Positions 9,709 through 17,741 of a DNA stretch of 64,000 nucleotides are shown in pieces. The position numbers and the translations under genes were made by a program. Location: positions 124,001 to 188,000 of the forward strand of contig NZ_JAPDKN010000014.1 in NCBI RefSeq assembly GCF_026163565.1. The letters run 5' to 3'. Origin of the DNA: Chryseobacterium sp. YIM B08800. Lineage in GTDB: Bacteria > Bacteroidota > Bacteroidia > Flavobacteriales > Weeksellaceae. The notes under the pieces are model-generated. The model had not been told where the DNA came from and ran no database searches. It was given only the letters and a program-made list of their open reading frames with translations. Positions within the stretch are counted from its first letter, which is position 1. Every line of letters starts with the position of its first letter.

Positions 9709-10725
9709 TTAATTATATTCTTTTAAGATCTTGTCTAAATTTTCTTTTGAAATTAATCCTGTAAATTGATATAAGACTTTAAAATTATTGTCAATAATTA
9801 TTGTATAAGGAACGGTATTTGAAAATCCGAAACTCGCTTCTAAAAGTTTTTGATCTTGTAAATTTGCAATCAATTGTTTCCAAGTCATTTTCTGTTCTGA
9901 TAGTTTCTTTTTCCATGCTTTTTCATCTTTATCTATTGAGATTGATATTAATTCTAAGTCTTTATTTTCCTTATTTATTTTTTTCAGATATGGGATTTCC
10001 TGTAAACAAGGGCCACACCAACTCGCCCAAAAAACGATTAAATGTTTTTTATAATCTTCATTGATGATTTTTTGGTTCTTTTCATTATTGCTCTTTAAAG
10101 ACGTGATTATTTTTTCTTTTTTTGATTTATTTTTTAAAGCGATAAAGTTTTCAATGTTATTGTAAACCAGTGATTTCTTAATATCATTATTAAACAAATG
10201 CATCAATTTTTCTAAATCTTTTGCATCCAAATCATTTTTATGATCTTGCAATTCATAAAGAAGATGATAGGAAAAAGGATATTTTTTTATTTTTTCACCA
10301 ATCAAATTTACTGTTGTTATATCTATATTATCAAATAAATCAATTTCAGATTCTAAGTAAGCTAAAGTTTGTTTCCCACCGTTTACAGTAGTATTAGCAT
10401 ATATTGTATGAGAATTTGAAACTTCTTTATTTATTTTTAAAGGCTTATCAAAAATGATTAGAGAATCAGACATTATTCTATCAACATATTTTGTTTTATC
10501 TGATTTTAAACCTTTTTTGGGAAAGAAAAATAATGTTTTTAAATTCTGACGATCGTAGTGAAAGAAACCGATATATTGAGGTTCGTTTTCTAAAAACATA
10601 TGCTCTAAATAAAACTTTCCATTTATTGCATCAGCACTATCAATAACATGATCAAAAGTATTTTTGTATAAGTAAATTTTACCATCAGTTAGGTTTTCAA
10701 TATTTCCTTTTATGATCGTTTTCAA
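9709..10725 (-). CDS. TlpA-like thioredoxin with DUF4369-type N-terminus; start disrupted by a T9 tract
   Basis: The C-terminal thioredoxin domain has the redox motif FWASWCGPCLQEIPYL (CGPC at residues 237-240 from the TTG at 10725), then the typical IIIDNNFKVLYQFTG. The first 100 residues look like a DUF4369 beta-domain (IIKGNIENLTDGKIYLYK). Such proteins are normally exported or lipid-anchored disulfide reductases. Here no in-frame ATG and signal peptide exist: an ATG at 10795 starts a good signal sequence (MRRIFF then, one frame over, LILLWGIFINGKV) but is one base out of frame because of nine T at 10775-10783. Eight T would restore a single frame. The gene may be broken, switchable, or affected by a sequencing error. 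Confidence 0.7.
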   Translation of the reverse strand: MKTIIKGNIENLTDGKIYLYKNTFDHVIDSADAINGKFYLEHMFLENEPQYIGFFHYDRQNLKTLFFFPKKGLKSDKTKYVDRIMSDSLIIFDKPLKINKEVSNSHTIYANTTVNGGKQTLAYLESEIDLFDNIDITTVNLIGEKIKKYPFSYHLLYELQDHKNDLDAKDLEKLMHLFNNDIKKSLVYNNIENFIALKNKSKKEKIITSLKSNNEKNQKIINEDYKKHLIVFWASWCGPCLQEIPYLKKINKENKDLELISISIDKDEKAWKKKLSEQKMTWKQLIANLQDQKLLEASFGFSNTVPYTIIIDNNFKVLYQFTGLISKENLDKILKEYN

Positions 10726-10772
10726 AGTATCAGATTTTACCTTTCCATTAATGAAAATACCCCATAATAGAA

Positions 10773-11035
10773 TTAAAAAAAAATATTCTTCTCATTTATT
10801 AAAAATTGTATGGAATCATTTGCTAAAAGTTTTTCTGAAGAATCTTTGATTAAATTTCTTGTTTCTAATTTGTCTTTTTTAAAAACTCCTCAAGTTCTTC
10901 AGGAGAAATATCCTTTTTAATAATTAAAAATTTAGTTTAGCATATTCTTTGTCTTTTATTTTGCTGGATGTAGCAATTTTTTAGATTGCTTTTACAAGTT
11001 TAAAAATTCCTTTACCTCTTGCCAACTAGGAAACT
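10773..11035 (-). pseudogene. Remnant coding sequence upstream of the thioredoxin gene
   Basis: Reading the minus strand gives protein-like pieces in changing frames: QEVKEFLNL, then IIKKDISPEELEEFL, then KLETRNLIKDSSEKLLAND ending in INEKNIFFF and a TAA at 10773-10775. A frame change falls at a T/A homopolymer in the EEFLKK region. The last piece overlaps the candidate ATG of the thioredoxin gene, as expected for two coupled genes. No family is recognised. I read this as a degraded upstream gene of the same operon. Confidence 0.45.
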
Positions 11036-11274
11036 GATTATATTAATCAGAAAATTAATTAAAAAACAAAATACACTCAAAAACGTTTACATAATTCGTT
11101 CAAAAAATCGAAAGACTAAATGATTTTCCATTTTAATTTGTAAAATTCCGGAATTGTACAATACATTTTCTTGATTTTAGAAGCAAACATCATTAAGTTG
11201 GCTTCTTAATATTTTAACAGTTGTATAACTTAAAAATGAATAACACCCGTTTTCACAAGAATTAATTTAGAAAT
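11036..11274. other. AT-rich intergenic region without a recognised gene
   Basis: This stretch separates the minus-strand thioredoxin remnant from the plus-strand XRE regulator. I see no credible reading frame, structured repeat or clear TAnnTTTG promoter in it. Confidence 0.4.
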
Positions 11275-11616
11275 ATGGACATTGGCACAAAAATCAAAAA
11301 ACTAAGAGACGAAAATCATCTTTCCCAGAGTGAATTAGCTTTTCAGCTGGGTATTTCACAGGGAACTTTACACAATATAGAAAGTGGAAATTCAAAGAAA
11401 ATAGATTTTTTATTGATGGATAAAATTTGTCAGTTTTTTGATAAAGATTTTGAATACTTTTTAGACTCAAAAACAGATGATACTATAAATTGTCATCAAT
11501 CAATTTATGAAATGAATCTCGTTTCGGAGCTTTTCTTCCAACAATTTATAGATATTATCCAAAAAAATAAAGATGATATTCATGAATTGAAAAAGAAATT
11601 AGATTTTGAGCAATAA
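11275..11616 (+). CDS. XRE-family helix-turn-helix regulator
   Basis: This 113-aa cytoplasmic DNA-binding protein has a Cro/CI-type HTH over residues 3-60: IKKLRDENHLSQSELAFQLG is the first helix pair and ISQGTLHNIESGNSKKI the recognition part. A C-terminal helix with charged repeats (QKNKDDIHELKKKLDFEQ) may form a dimerising coiled coil. It stands alone, 158 bp before the peroxiredoxin gene. Its target is unknown; regulation of the peroxiredoxin cluster would be speculation. Confidence 0.8.
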   Translation: MDIGTKIKKLRDENHLSQSELAFQLGISQGTLHNIESGNSKKIDFLLMDKICQFFDKDFEYFLDSKTDDTINCHQSIYEMNLVSELFFQQFIDIIQKNKDDIHELKKKLDFEQ

Positions 11617-11730
11617 AACCATCTTTAATACAATGATAAAGCTTTAAACAAACATTTTTTTTCATTGTAACAAAAAAACAATTATAGATTTTATTTATCA
11701 ATAAGTATTTTTCCAATAGACAAAACTATG

Positions 11731-11738
11731 TATATTTG
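11731..11738 (+). promoter_or_regulatory. Bacteroidota -7 promoter element for the peroxiredoxin gene
   Basis: TATATTTG matches TAnnTTTG 36 bp before the peroxiredoxin ATG, and a purine-led GCA follows as likely start-site DNA. The -33 element is not obvious. Confidence 0.55.
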
Positions 11739-11774
11739 CATTGTAAAATTAATCAAATAAAAAATTAGAAAATT

Positions 11775-12407
11775 ATGTCTTTAGTAGGTAAAAAATTTCC
11801 AAACGTAACGATTGATGCAATGTCTGAAATGGGTGATGATCTTAGAATCAACATCTTTGAAGAAACTACAACAAACCAACAGAAAGTACTTTTATTCTGG
11901 TATCCAAAAGATTTTACTTTTGTTTGCCCGACTGAGCTTCACGCATTTCAAGAAGCTTTAGGCGAGTTTGAAAAAAGAAACACTAAAGTAATTGGTGCTT
12001 CTTGTGATACAAACGAAGTACACTTTGCTTGGTTAAATGTTTCAAAAGACAACGGTGGTATTGAAGGAGTTACTTATCCGCTTTTAGCTGATACTCACAG
12101 ACAATTGGCAAATATTTTAGGAATTGTAGATCAGGATTTCGAATACAACGAAGAAGGTGAAGAAGTTTTCACTGGTTCAAACGTAACATACAGAGCAACT
12201 TATTTGATCGACGAAACAGGAAAAGTTTTCCACGAGTCGGTAAATGACATGCCTTTGGGAAGAAATGTAAAAGAATATTTAAGATTAATCGATGCTTATA
12301 CGCACGTTCAGAAGCACGGTGAAGTTTGTCCTGCAAACTGGGAAGAAGGTAAAGATGCAATGAAAGCTGACAGAACTTCTACTGCTGAATATTTAGCAAA
12401 GAACTAA
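11775..12407 (+). CDS. Peroxiredoxin, AhpC/Prx1 type (2-Cys)
   Basis: This 210-aa cytoplasmic thiol peroxidase reduces hydrogen peroxide and organic peroxides. The peroxidatic Cys is Cys51 in FVCPTELHAFQ, preceded by FWYPKDFTF, and the resolving Cys is near residue 185 in GEVCPANWEEG, so it is a typical 2-Cys enzyme. No AhpF is adjacent; the thioredoxin-like protein 450 bp downstream is a candidate reductant. Length and motifs fit the family well. Confidence 0.93.
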   Translation: MSLVGKKFPNVTIDAMSEMGDDLRINIFEETTTNQQKVLLFWYPKDFTFVCPTELHAFQEALGEFEKRNTKVIGASCDTNEVHFAWLNVSKDNGGIEGVTYPLLADTHRQLANILGIVDQDFEYNEEGEEVFTGSNVTYRATYLIDETGKVFHESVNDMPLGRNVKEYLRLIDAYTHVQKHGEVCPANWEEGKDAMKADRTSTAEYLAKN

Positions 12408-12485
12408 GATAATGTGGTAATTTGAAAATGAGATAATTTGAAAATTGATCACATGATTATTTAAAAATTATCTCATTTTCTATTT

Positions 12486-12715
12486 CTAAGAGCCTGTTTA
12501 AATTTTTATTAAATGTTTTTCTATTGCCTTTGTCTTAATTTTCTAAATTAAAATAAACTTTGTTTATTCTTATTTTAACATTAAGGTATTTAGTTATTTA
12601 AGCAGGAAATGGTTAAGAAATCAACACGTTGATTTTGTATTAAGTTTTTTTTAAGACAATGATCTTAATTTCTTAATGTTAAAAATAAATATCAAATTTA
12701 AACAGCCTCTAAGAG
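12486..12715. mobile_element. MITE-like non-coding insertion (about 216 bp) with 7-bp direct repeats
   Basis: The sequence CTAAGAG occurs at 12486-12492 and 12709-12715 and could be a target duplication. Inside it, the ends are inverted repeats: CTGTTTAAATTT at 12494-12505 against AAATTTAAACAG at 12694-12705. A second inverted pair is nested, TTATTTTAACATTAAG at 12570-12585 against CTTAATGTTAAAAATAA at 12672-12688. There is no open frame inside. This is the layout of a non-autonomous transposon. It lies between the peroxiredoxin and thioredoxin genes. Confidence 0.6.
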
Positions 12716-12857
12716 TCAGATTAAGTTTCATATATAATTCTTACAGATGGTAGATTAAAACATCAAATAAACATGCTCAATGAATAGAATTATTTAAACT
12801 TAAATGAACTCTAAACATTTTCAAATTAATCAATTCTCAAATTTTCAAATTAAAATT

Positions 12858-13163
12858 ATGTATACAGAATTAACAGAAGATACGTTACAAAATATCGTTA
12901 ATGATAACGAAAAAGTAGTAGTGCAATACGGTGCAACATGGTGCGGAAACTGCAGAATCATGAAGCCTAAATTCAAAAAATTAGCTTCAGAAAACGATGC
13001 AATTCCTTTTTTATATGTGGATGCAGAAAAACTTCCTGAAAGCAGAAAATTAGCAAAAGTTGACAACTTACCTACCTTCGCAATTTTCAAGAACGGTGAA
13101 TTGGTCAACCAGGTTCAGTCTAACCAAGCTGAAAGTTTAATTAATTTATTTAACGAATTGTAA
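12858..13163 (+). CDS. Thioredoxin family protein
   Basis: This 101-aa single-domain thioredoxin has the active site ATWCGNCRIMKPKF with Cys29 and Cys32 (WCGNC rather than the classical WCGPC) and the cis-proline segment VDNLPTFAIFKNGELV. I chose the ATG at 12858 (MYTELTEDTLQ) because the 18 residues before it are low-complexity and come from AT-rich DNA. No signal peptide is seen, so it acts in the cytoplasm. The setting suggests it may recycle the peroxiredoxin, which is an inference. Confidence 0.88.
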   Translation: MYTELTEDTLQNIVNDNEKVVVQYGATWCGNCRIMKPKFKKLASENDAIPFLYVDAEKLPESRKLAKVDNLPTFAIFKNGELVNQVQSNQAESLINLFNEL

Positions 13164-13285
13164 TAAGGGTTAATAGTTGTTAGTTAATAGTTGTTGGGGT
13201 GAAATTCAATATTTTCGGTTGAGATACATCAACAAATATTTTTAATAACTACAATTTATTGCAATTAAAAAATATAAAAAGAATT

Positions 13286-13534
13286 ATGAAATTACCAGTA
13301 ATCAGACAGTTTTATCAAAACCAAACTCCGGAAAATCTTGAAAAAACTTTAGAGGTTTTAGAATCTTTCACAGAGTTTAGAGGAACTACAGAAGAAGACA
13401 TGAATGTTGCAGGTGAATTGATTACCAATATTTGTGGCGCTTTGGAAGTTCACGCCAACGTACAAAACGGAATGAGCGAAAAAGATGCTTTAAACTCTTT
13501 CGCGCAGAAGGTTTTAGGCTCAATTGACAAGTAA
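13286..13534 (+). CDS. DUF6952-type small protein
   Basis: This 82-aa acidic protein starts MKLPVIRQFYQNQTPENLEK; the ATG at 13286 is preferred to an earlier one 27 bp upstream because it matches the usual start. It appears wholly helical, with no cysteines beyond NICGALEVHAN and no membrane segment. I recall this small Bacteroidota family being found beside peroxiredoxin and thioredoxin genes, as here. Its biochemical role is not known. It is probably co-transcribed with the thioredoxin gene. Confidence 0.65.
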   Translation: MKLPVIRQFYQNQTPENLEKTLEVLESFTEFRGTTEEDMNVAGELITNICGALEVHANVQNGMSEKDALNSFAQKVLGSIDK

Positions 13535-13658
13535 TATTTAATATTTAAACACTAATTCCACGAATGTTTTTTCACTAATCTGCACAAATATTTAATTTAA
13601 AAATTGTGTTATTTGTGAGTAAATTAATGCCATTTGTGTTTAAAATACCAAAAATAAA

Positions 13659-13687
13659 ATCCCGATGAAAAGACATCAGGATTTTTT
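13659..13687. terminator. Bidirectional terminator hairpin
   Basis: ATCCCGATG at 13659-13667 pairs with CATCAGGAT at 13674-13682 with one mismatch (a G-T wobble on one strand) and is flanked by A and T runs. It lies between the DUF6952 gene and the convergent Bax-inhibitor gene. Confidence 0.65.
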
Positions 13688-13764
13688 GGGTTTATAAAAG
13701 TGAATTATAAAATTTCGATAAAACTTATCACTTATAATTCATAACTCATAACTCATCACTAAAA

Positions 13765-14454
13765 TTAGCTTCTTCTGCTCATTAAAATTCTCAAGATATA
13801 CCAGAACAACAACATAATAGAAGCAAAAAGCTGTAAAGAAGCTCCAACGTACTGATCTGTTGTGTAAGAATCTTTCAGTTTACTTGTCTGATATAAAATT
13901 GTAATTGAAGCCAAGATCACCATTCCTACCGAGAACCAAAGTCCAAGGTCGAAACCGAAAATCATTCCGGCAACAATTAACCCCAAAGCAATAAATCCTC
14001 CGATTGTAATAATATTTCTAAGGAATGAAAAATCTCTTTTAGAAGTAAAAGCTACTGCAGAAACCCCTGCAAACATAGCAATTGTAAGAGTTGCTGCCTG
14101 AAAAATCAATTGACCTGTATTGGGATAAGCCATCGCCATATACATCATTGGCAAAAAAATAATTGCCTGAAGTAAAGTATAAAGAGCAAGACCTAAATAC
14201 TGAGTAGATCTGCTTTGAGCTAAAGACCATTTGTTTGCTAAAAAAGAAGCCAACCAAAATATCCCCAAAACCAAAAGCCAGCTATATTTCTGTGCTACCA
14301 TCATATAAACCATTTCGCCTGGAACAACTGCTAATAAAACAGTTTCAACAGCTATAAATGCAAGAATTGCAAAAGCAACATGCAAATAGGTCTTTTTGTA
14401 AAAATTAGCCTTTTCTACATCCGAAGAATGCGCGACTAAAACATCTGTCATCAT
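13765..14454 (-). CDS. Bax inhibitor-1/YccA family integral membrane protein
   Basis: This 229-aa inner-membrane protein has about seven hydrophobic helices, beginning with YLHVAFAILAFIAVETVLLA and ending with LFASIMLLFWYILRIL. The pattern and length are those of the BI-1/YccA family, linked to ion leak and membrane-protein quality control in bacteria. The N-terminal cytoplasmic stretch (TDVLVAHSSDVEKANFYKKT) is typical. Two adjacent ATG codons are possible starts. A 148-aa exported protein gene lies 29 bp upstream on the same strand. Physiological role is not shown here. Confidence 0.87.
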   Translation of the reverse strand: MMTDVLVAHSSDVEKANFYKKTYLHVAFAILAFIAVETVLLAVVPGEMVYMMVAQKYSWLLVLGIFWLASFLANKWSLAQSRSTQYLGLALYTLLQAIIFLPMMYMAMAYPNTGQLIFQAATLTIAMFAGVSAVAFTSKRDFSFLRNIITIGGFIALGLIVAGMIFGFDLGLWFSVGMVILASITILYQTSKLKDSYTTDQYVGASLQLFASIMLLFWYILRILMSRRS

Positions 14455-14483
14455 AAGTTCTTTATTTATAATTTTAATTATTT

Positions 14484-14930
14484 CTAATTACTGTAATCCG
14501 GTTTTACACCAAGAATTTTACCATCATTTTCAAAAATCACCGTAATTAAATCTCTCGGCGGATCATTTTTATCATCTGTATATTTATACTGAACCGAAGG
14601 ATAAGTCTGATTATCGGGTAGCTTTTGATATCCTGACTGATAAACTTCCGTCTTTCTGTCAAAGCTTATTCCGCCAGAAAGCCTTTGGATCATATTTTCA
14701 TCTACCAGACTCTTTACCTTTTCAGAAATCAGAGTTCCAACCGCTTGTTTATCTGCTGTTTTTAGAGCAGAAATAAATTTAGAGAACGACTGATTATACA
14801 ATTCAATTTTATCTTTAGGAATAGAAGCCGAAATATCCATTGGTGGATTTTGAACTTCCATTTTTTTCACCTCTTGTGCGAAAGCTGATGAAACCGAAAA
14901 CAGACACAGAGCAACGATTAATTTTTTCAT
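14484..14930 (-). CDS. Exported protein of unknown function
   Basis: This 148-aa protein has a signal peptide (MKKLIVALCLFSVSSAFAQ) cleaved after AFAQ, so it is periplasmic. The mature part mixes helices (NQSFSKFISALKTADKQAV) with a beta-rich end (DLITVIFENDGKILGVKPDY). That pattern resembles NTF2-like or DUF3887-like small domains, but I cannot place it in a family. It is 29 bp upstream of the Bax-inhibitor-like gene and may share its transcript. Confidence 0.6.
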   Translation of the reverse strand: MKKLIVALCLFSVSSAFAQEVKKMEVQNPPMDISASIPKDKIELYNQSFSKFISALKTADKQAVGTLISEKVKSLVDENMIQRLSGGISFDRKTEVYQSGYQKLPDNQTYPSVQYKYTDDKNDPPRDLITVIFENDGKILGVKPDYSN

Positions 14931-14977
14931 TTTTATGAGATATTTAAATTTGGCTGACCTAATTTAAGCTAAATAAA

Positions 14978-16012
14978 TTAAATAACCTCCAAAAACTTCA
15001 TCGTATCTACATTATCTGCATAAGTATTCAATCCCGGGTTTTGTGCTTCTCCGAATTGAATTGAATCAATTCCTAGCTCATTTTTAGCCACAACACACTG
15101 AATATTTTCTTCATTTTCAGCAATAAAATCTTTCACTTCATCCAAAGAAGAATATCTGCTGAAATTGATCACAGAAAGCGGACTGAATAATTGGGCATCT
15201 TCTTTCAACATCACAAAATTATTATCCCAGAATTTATCCTGATTTAAAAGATAAACCGCTCTGTTGTAATCGTAATTATTGGCGTATTTGTTATGATTGA
15301 TAATTTCTTTAAAGTCTAAGAAACTCTCAAACAATCTGTCGATCACAAGATCCTGCGGAATAAAAATTCGGGTCACATTTCTGCATCCCAAACCAAAATA
15401 CTGGAAAATATCATGAGCCAAAAGTTTCAGCTCTTCTTCTGTTTCATCACCTTTTAAAACCGCAATCGAAGTTCTGTTTTTACGGATAATACTTAGATGA
15501 TTTTTAAAATAATATTCTAAATATCTCGCCGTATTGTTGCTTCCTGTTGCAATAACAGCGTCAAAATTCTCTAATCTTTCAACCATTTCAAAATTGATTT
15601 CTCCGTCAGAAAATTCTTTCCATTTTTTAAGTAAAAACGGAAGCATTGTTTTGTCTTTTGATGACAACTTGATCAAAGGAATATGATTGCTTAAAATCAC
15701 AGAAATCACATCATGCAATCCCACCAGAGGAATGTTTCCCGCAAGAATTAACCCTACTTTTTTTGAAGTTTTAGAAGGTGAATAATGTTGCAGCCATTCA
15801 TTTATATTTTCTTCGGTCAGTAATTCAGACCATTGTTTCAAAGCATATTTCTGATTATCAGCCGTAAACCACGGATTTTCAATTTCTGATTTCTTCAACA
15901 CTTGTTGAAATTCAACATCATTCTCATTATAATTTTCAGAATTCTTTGCTAAAAACTCTTTTATATAAGCACTTAATTTATTTAGTCCTAAAACTCTACT
16001 TTCGATATTCAT
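14978..16012 (-). CDS. LuxC-type acyl-CoA reductase
   Basis: This 344-aa aldehyde-dehydrogenase-fold protein probably reduces fatty acyl-CoA or another acyl-CoA to an aldehyde with NADPH. The likely catalytic cysteine is Cys210 in YFGLGCRNVTRIFIP. Upstream are LILAGNIPLVGLHDVISVIL and VIATGSNNTARYLEYYF, which contribute the cofactor pocket. The form is shorter than LuxC of bioluminescent bacteria and is the common Bacteroidota version. No LuxD or LuxE is nearby. It is transcribed divergently from a ferredoxin gene 59 bp away, which could supply electrons to related reactions; that link is inference. Confidence 0.82.
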   Translation of the reverse strand: MNIESRVLGLNKLSAYIKEFLAKNSENYNENDVEFQQVLKKSEIENPWFTADNQKYALKQWSELLTEENINEWLQHYSPSKTSKKVGLILAGNIPLVGLHDVISVILSNHIPLIKLSSKDKTMLPFLLKKWKEFSDGEINFEMVERLENFDAVIATGSNNTARYLEYYFKNHLSIIRKNRTSIAVLKGDETEEELKLLAHDIFQYFGLGCRNVTRIFIPQDLVIDRLFESFLDFKEIINHNKYANNYDYNRAVYLLNQDKFWDNNFVMLKEDAQLFSPLSVINFSRYSSLDEVKDFIAENEENIQCVVAKNELGIDSIQFGEAQNPGLNTYADNVDTMKFLEVI

Positions 16013-16040
16013 AATTACTGTAAAATTGGGGAATATTTTG

Positions 16041-16048
16041 TAATTTTG
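16041..16048 (+). promoter_or_regulatory. Bacteroidota -7 promoter element for the ferredoxin gene
   Basis: TAATTTTG fits TAnnTTTG and ends 23 bp before the ferredoxin ATG at 16072, within the short divergent region shared with the LuxC-type gene. The -33 element is uncertain. Confidence 0.5.
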
Positions 16049-16071
16049 TGCAAATTTAAAAAAAATTAGCG

Positions 16072-16422
16072 ATGGCTATTAAAATAACTGATGAATGCAT
16101 TAATTGTGGGGCTTGCGAACCAGAATGTCCAAACAATGCAATATATGAAGGAGCGGTAGATTGGAAAGCATCCGAGGGTACTGAACTTTCAGGAACTGTA
16201 ACTTTACCATCAGGTCTTACAGTTGACGCAAATGCACCACAGGAACCTGTGAGTGACGATGTTTATTTCATTGTAACAGACAAGTGTACAGAATGTAAAG
16301 GCTTCCATGAAGAGCCACAGTGCGCCGCGGTTTGCCCGGTAGATTGCTGTGTTCCGGATGAAGATCATGTAGAATCTGACGAAGCTTTGCTAAGCAAAAA
16401 AGCTTTCTTACACGGTGAATAA
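16072..16422 (+). CDS. 4Fe-4S dicluster ferredoxin
   Basis: This 116-aa electron carrier has the first cluster motif CINCGACEPECP near the N-terminus and the second set CTECKGFHEEPQCAAVCPVD near residue 80, with an insertion between the second and third cysteines as in Allochromatium-type ferredoxins. A 30-residue acidic loop separates the halves. It is cytoplasmic and monocistronic: its own promoter lies upstream and a strong terminator follows. Partner enzymes cannot be told from the sequence. Confidence 0.92.
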   Translation: MAIKITDECINCGACEPECPNNAIYEGAVDWKASEGTELSGTVTLPSGLTVDANAPQEPVSDDVYFIVTDKCTECKGFHEEPQCAAVCPVDCCVPDEDHVESDEALLSKKAFLHGE

Positions 16423-16428
16423 AAACTA

Positions 16429-16459
16429 CCGTCTCATAGATTATGAGACGGTTTTATTT
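16429..16459 (+). terminator. Terminator after ferredoxin
   Basis: CCGTCTCAT at 16429-16437 and ATGAGACGG at 16443-16451 form a perfect 9-bp stem followed by a T-rich run. Confidence 0.82.
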
Positions 16460-16551
16460 TATATTAAAATTAAATCTCTTCGAAATAGTAATAATGAAAC
16501 CGCAAATTTTTTCTATATTGAATAAAATTTGCAAAAACAACAAGTAAAATT

Positions 16552-17616
16552 ATGAGCAAAAAGCACAATTTCAGCGCAGGACCATGTATCTTACCTCAGG
16601 AAGTATTTGAAAAATCAGCAGAAGCTATTTTAGATTTTAACGGGATTGGTTTATCGCTTCTTGAGATTTCGCACAGAAGTAAAGATTTTGTTGCAGTAAT
16701 GGATGAAGCTCGCGCGATTGTAAAAAGACTGATGAATCTTGGTGATGATTATGAAGTTTTGTATTTGGGAGGTGGTGCAAGTCTTCAATTTGCAATGGTG
16801 CCTTACAATTTGATGAAAGTAGGCGGAAAAGCTGCTTATCTTGATACAGGAACTTGGGCTGCAGGAGCTATAAAAGAGGCTAAAAAAGTAGGAAGTGTAG
16901 ATGTTGTAGGTTCTTCTAAAGAAGAAAACTATTCTTTCATTCCTAAGGATTATAAAATAGGTGCAGAATACGATTATTTCCACTGCACTTCAAACAATAC
17001 CATCTACGGAACTCAGATGAAAACTTTCCCAGAAGTGGAGACTTTGATGGTTTGTGACATGAGTTCTGATATTTTTTCAAGACAATTAGATTTCTCTAAA
17101 TTTGATTTAATCTACGCCGGAGCTCAGAAAAATATGGGCCCTGCAGGAGTAACTTTAGTTGTTGTAAAAAAAGAAATTTTAGGTAAGACAGAAAGAGAAA
17201 ATATGTTCTCAATTTTAGATTACAATCAGCATATTTCTAAAGAATCGATGTACAATACACCTCCGGTTTTCCCTGTTTATGCATCTTTATTGACTTTACA
17301 ATATTTAGAAAAAAATGGAGGAATTGCAGCGGCAGAAGCAAGAAATGAAGCTAAAGCTAAATTATTGTACGACGAAATAGATTCTAACCCTTTATTTGAA
17401 ACGTTCTGTGTAAAAGAAGACCGTTCGTTAATGAATGTTTCTTTCAAATTAACTGATGAAATCAAGAAAGAAGAATTTGATGCGGCTTGGAAAGCTGTAG
17501 GAATCAGTGGTTTAAACGGACACAGAAGCTTAGGTGGTTACAGAGCTAGTTTGTATAATGCATTACCAATAGAAAGTGTACAGGTTTTGGTAGATGTAAT
17601 GAAATCTATTAAGTAA
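16552..17616 (+). CDS. serC: Phosphoserine aminotransferase SerC
   Basis: This 354-aa PLP enzyme converts 3-phosphohydroxypyruvate and glutamate to phosphoserine in serine (and possibly pyridoxine) synthesis. Family marks are HNFSAGPCILPQEVF at the start, YLGGGASLQFAMVPYNL, and DMSSDIFSR followed by FDLIYAGAQKNMGPAGVTLV, which holds the PLP lysine. The end has GHRSLGGYRASLYNA, which binds the phosphate. Length is typical. It is followed by serA 125 bp downstream, with the DUF1015 gene after that, a common Bacteroidota arrangement. Confidence 0.95.
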   Translation: MSKKHNFSAGPCILPQEVFEKSAEAILDFNGIGLSLLEISHRSKDFVAVMDEARAIVKRLMNLGDDYEVLYLGGGASLQFAMVPYNLMKVGGKAAYLDTGTWAAGAIKEAKKVGSVDVVGSSKEENYSFIPKDYKIGAEYDYFHCTSNNTIYGTQMKTFPEVETLMVCDMSSDIFSRQLDFSKFDLIYAGAQKNMGPAGVTLVVVKKEILGKTERENMFSILDYNQHISKESMYNTPPVFPVYASLLTLQYLEKNGGIAAAEARNEAKAKLLYDEIDSNPLFETFCVKEDRSLMNVSFKLTDEIKKEEFDAAWKAVGISGLNGHRSLGGYRASLYNALPIESVQVLVDVMKSIK

Positions 17617-17741
17617 TTTTAGAATTAAAAAATTCAAAGATTAAAAGATTATTATCATTGTTAAAATTTTCTTAATTTGCGACCCGATTTTAATTTTTAA
17701 ATATTTCATTTTTTTAATCTTTAAATCAAATTTAATAATAA

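Noticed and set aside
13164..13258. Short tandem repeat of GTTAATAGTTGTT between thioredoxin and DUF6952 genes
   Set aside because: Only two imperfect units; probably AT-rich intergenic drift.
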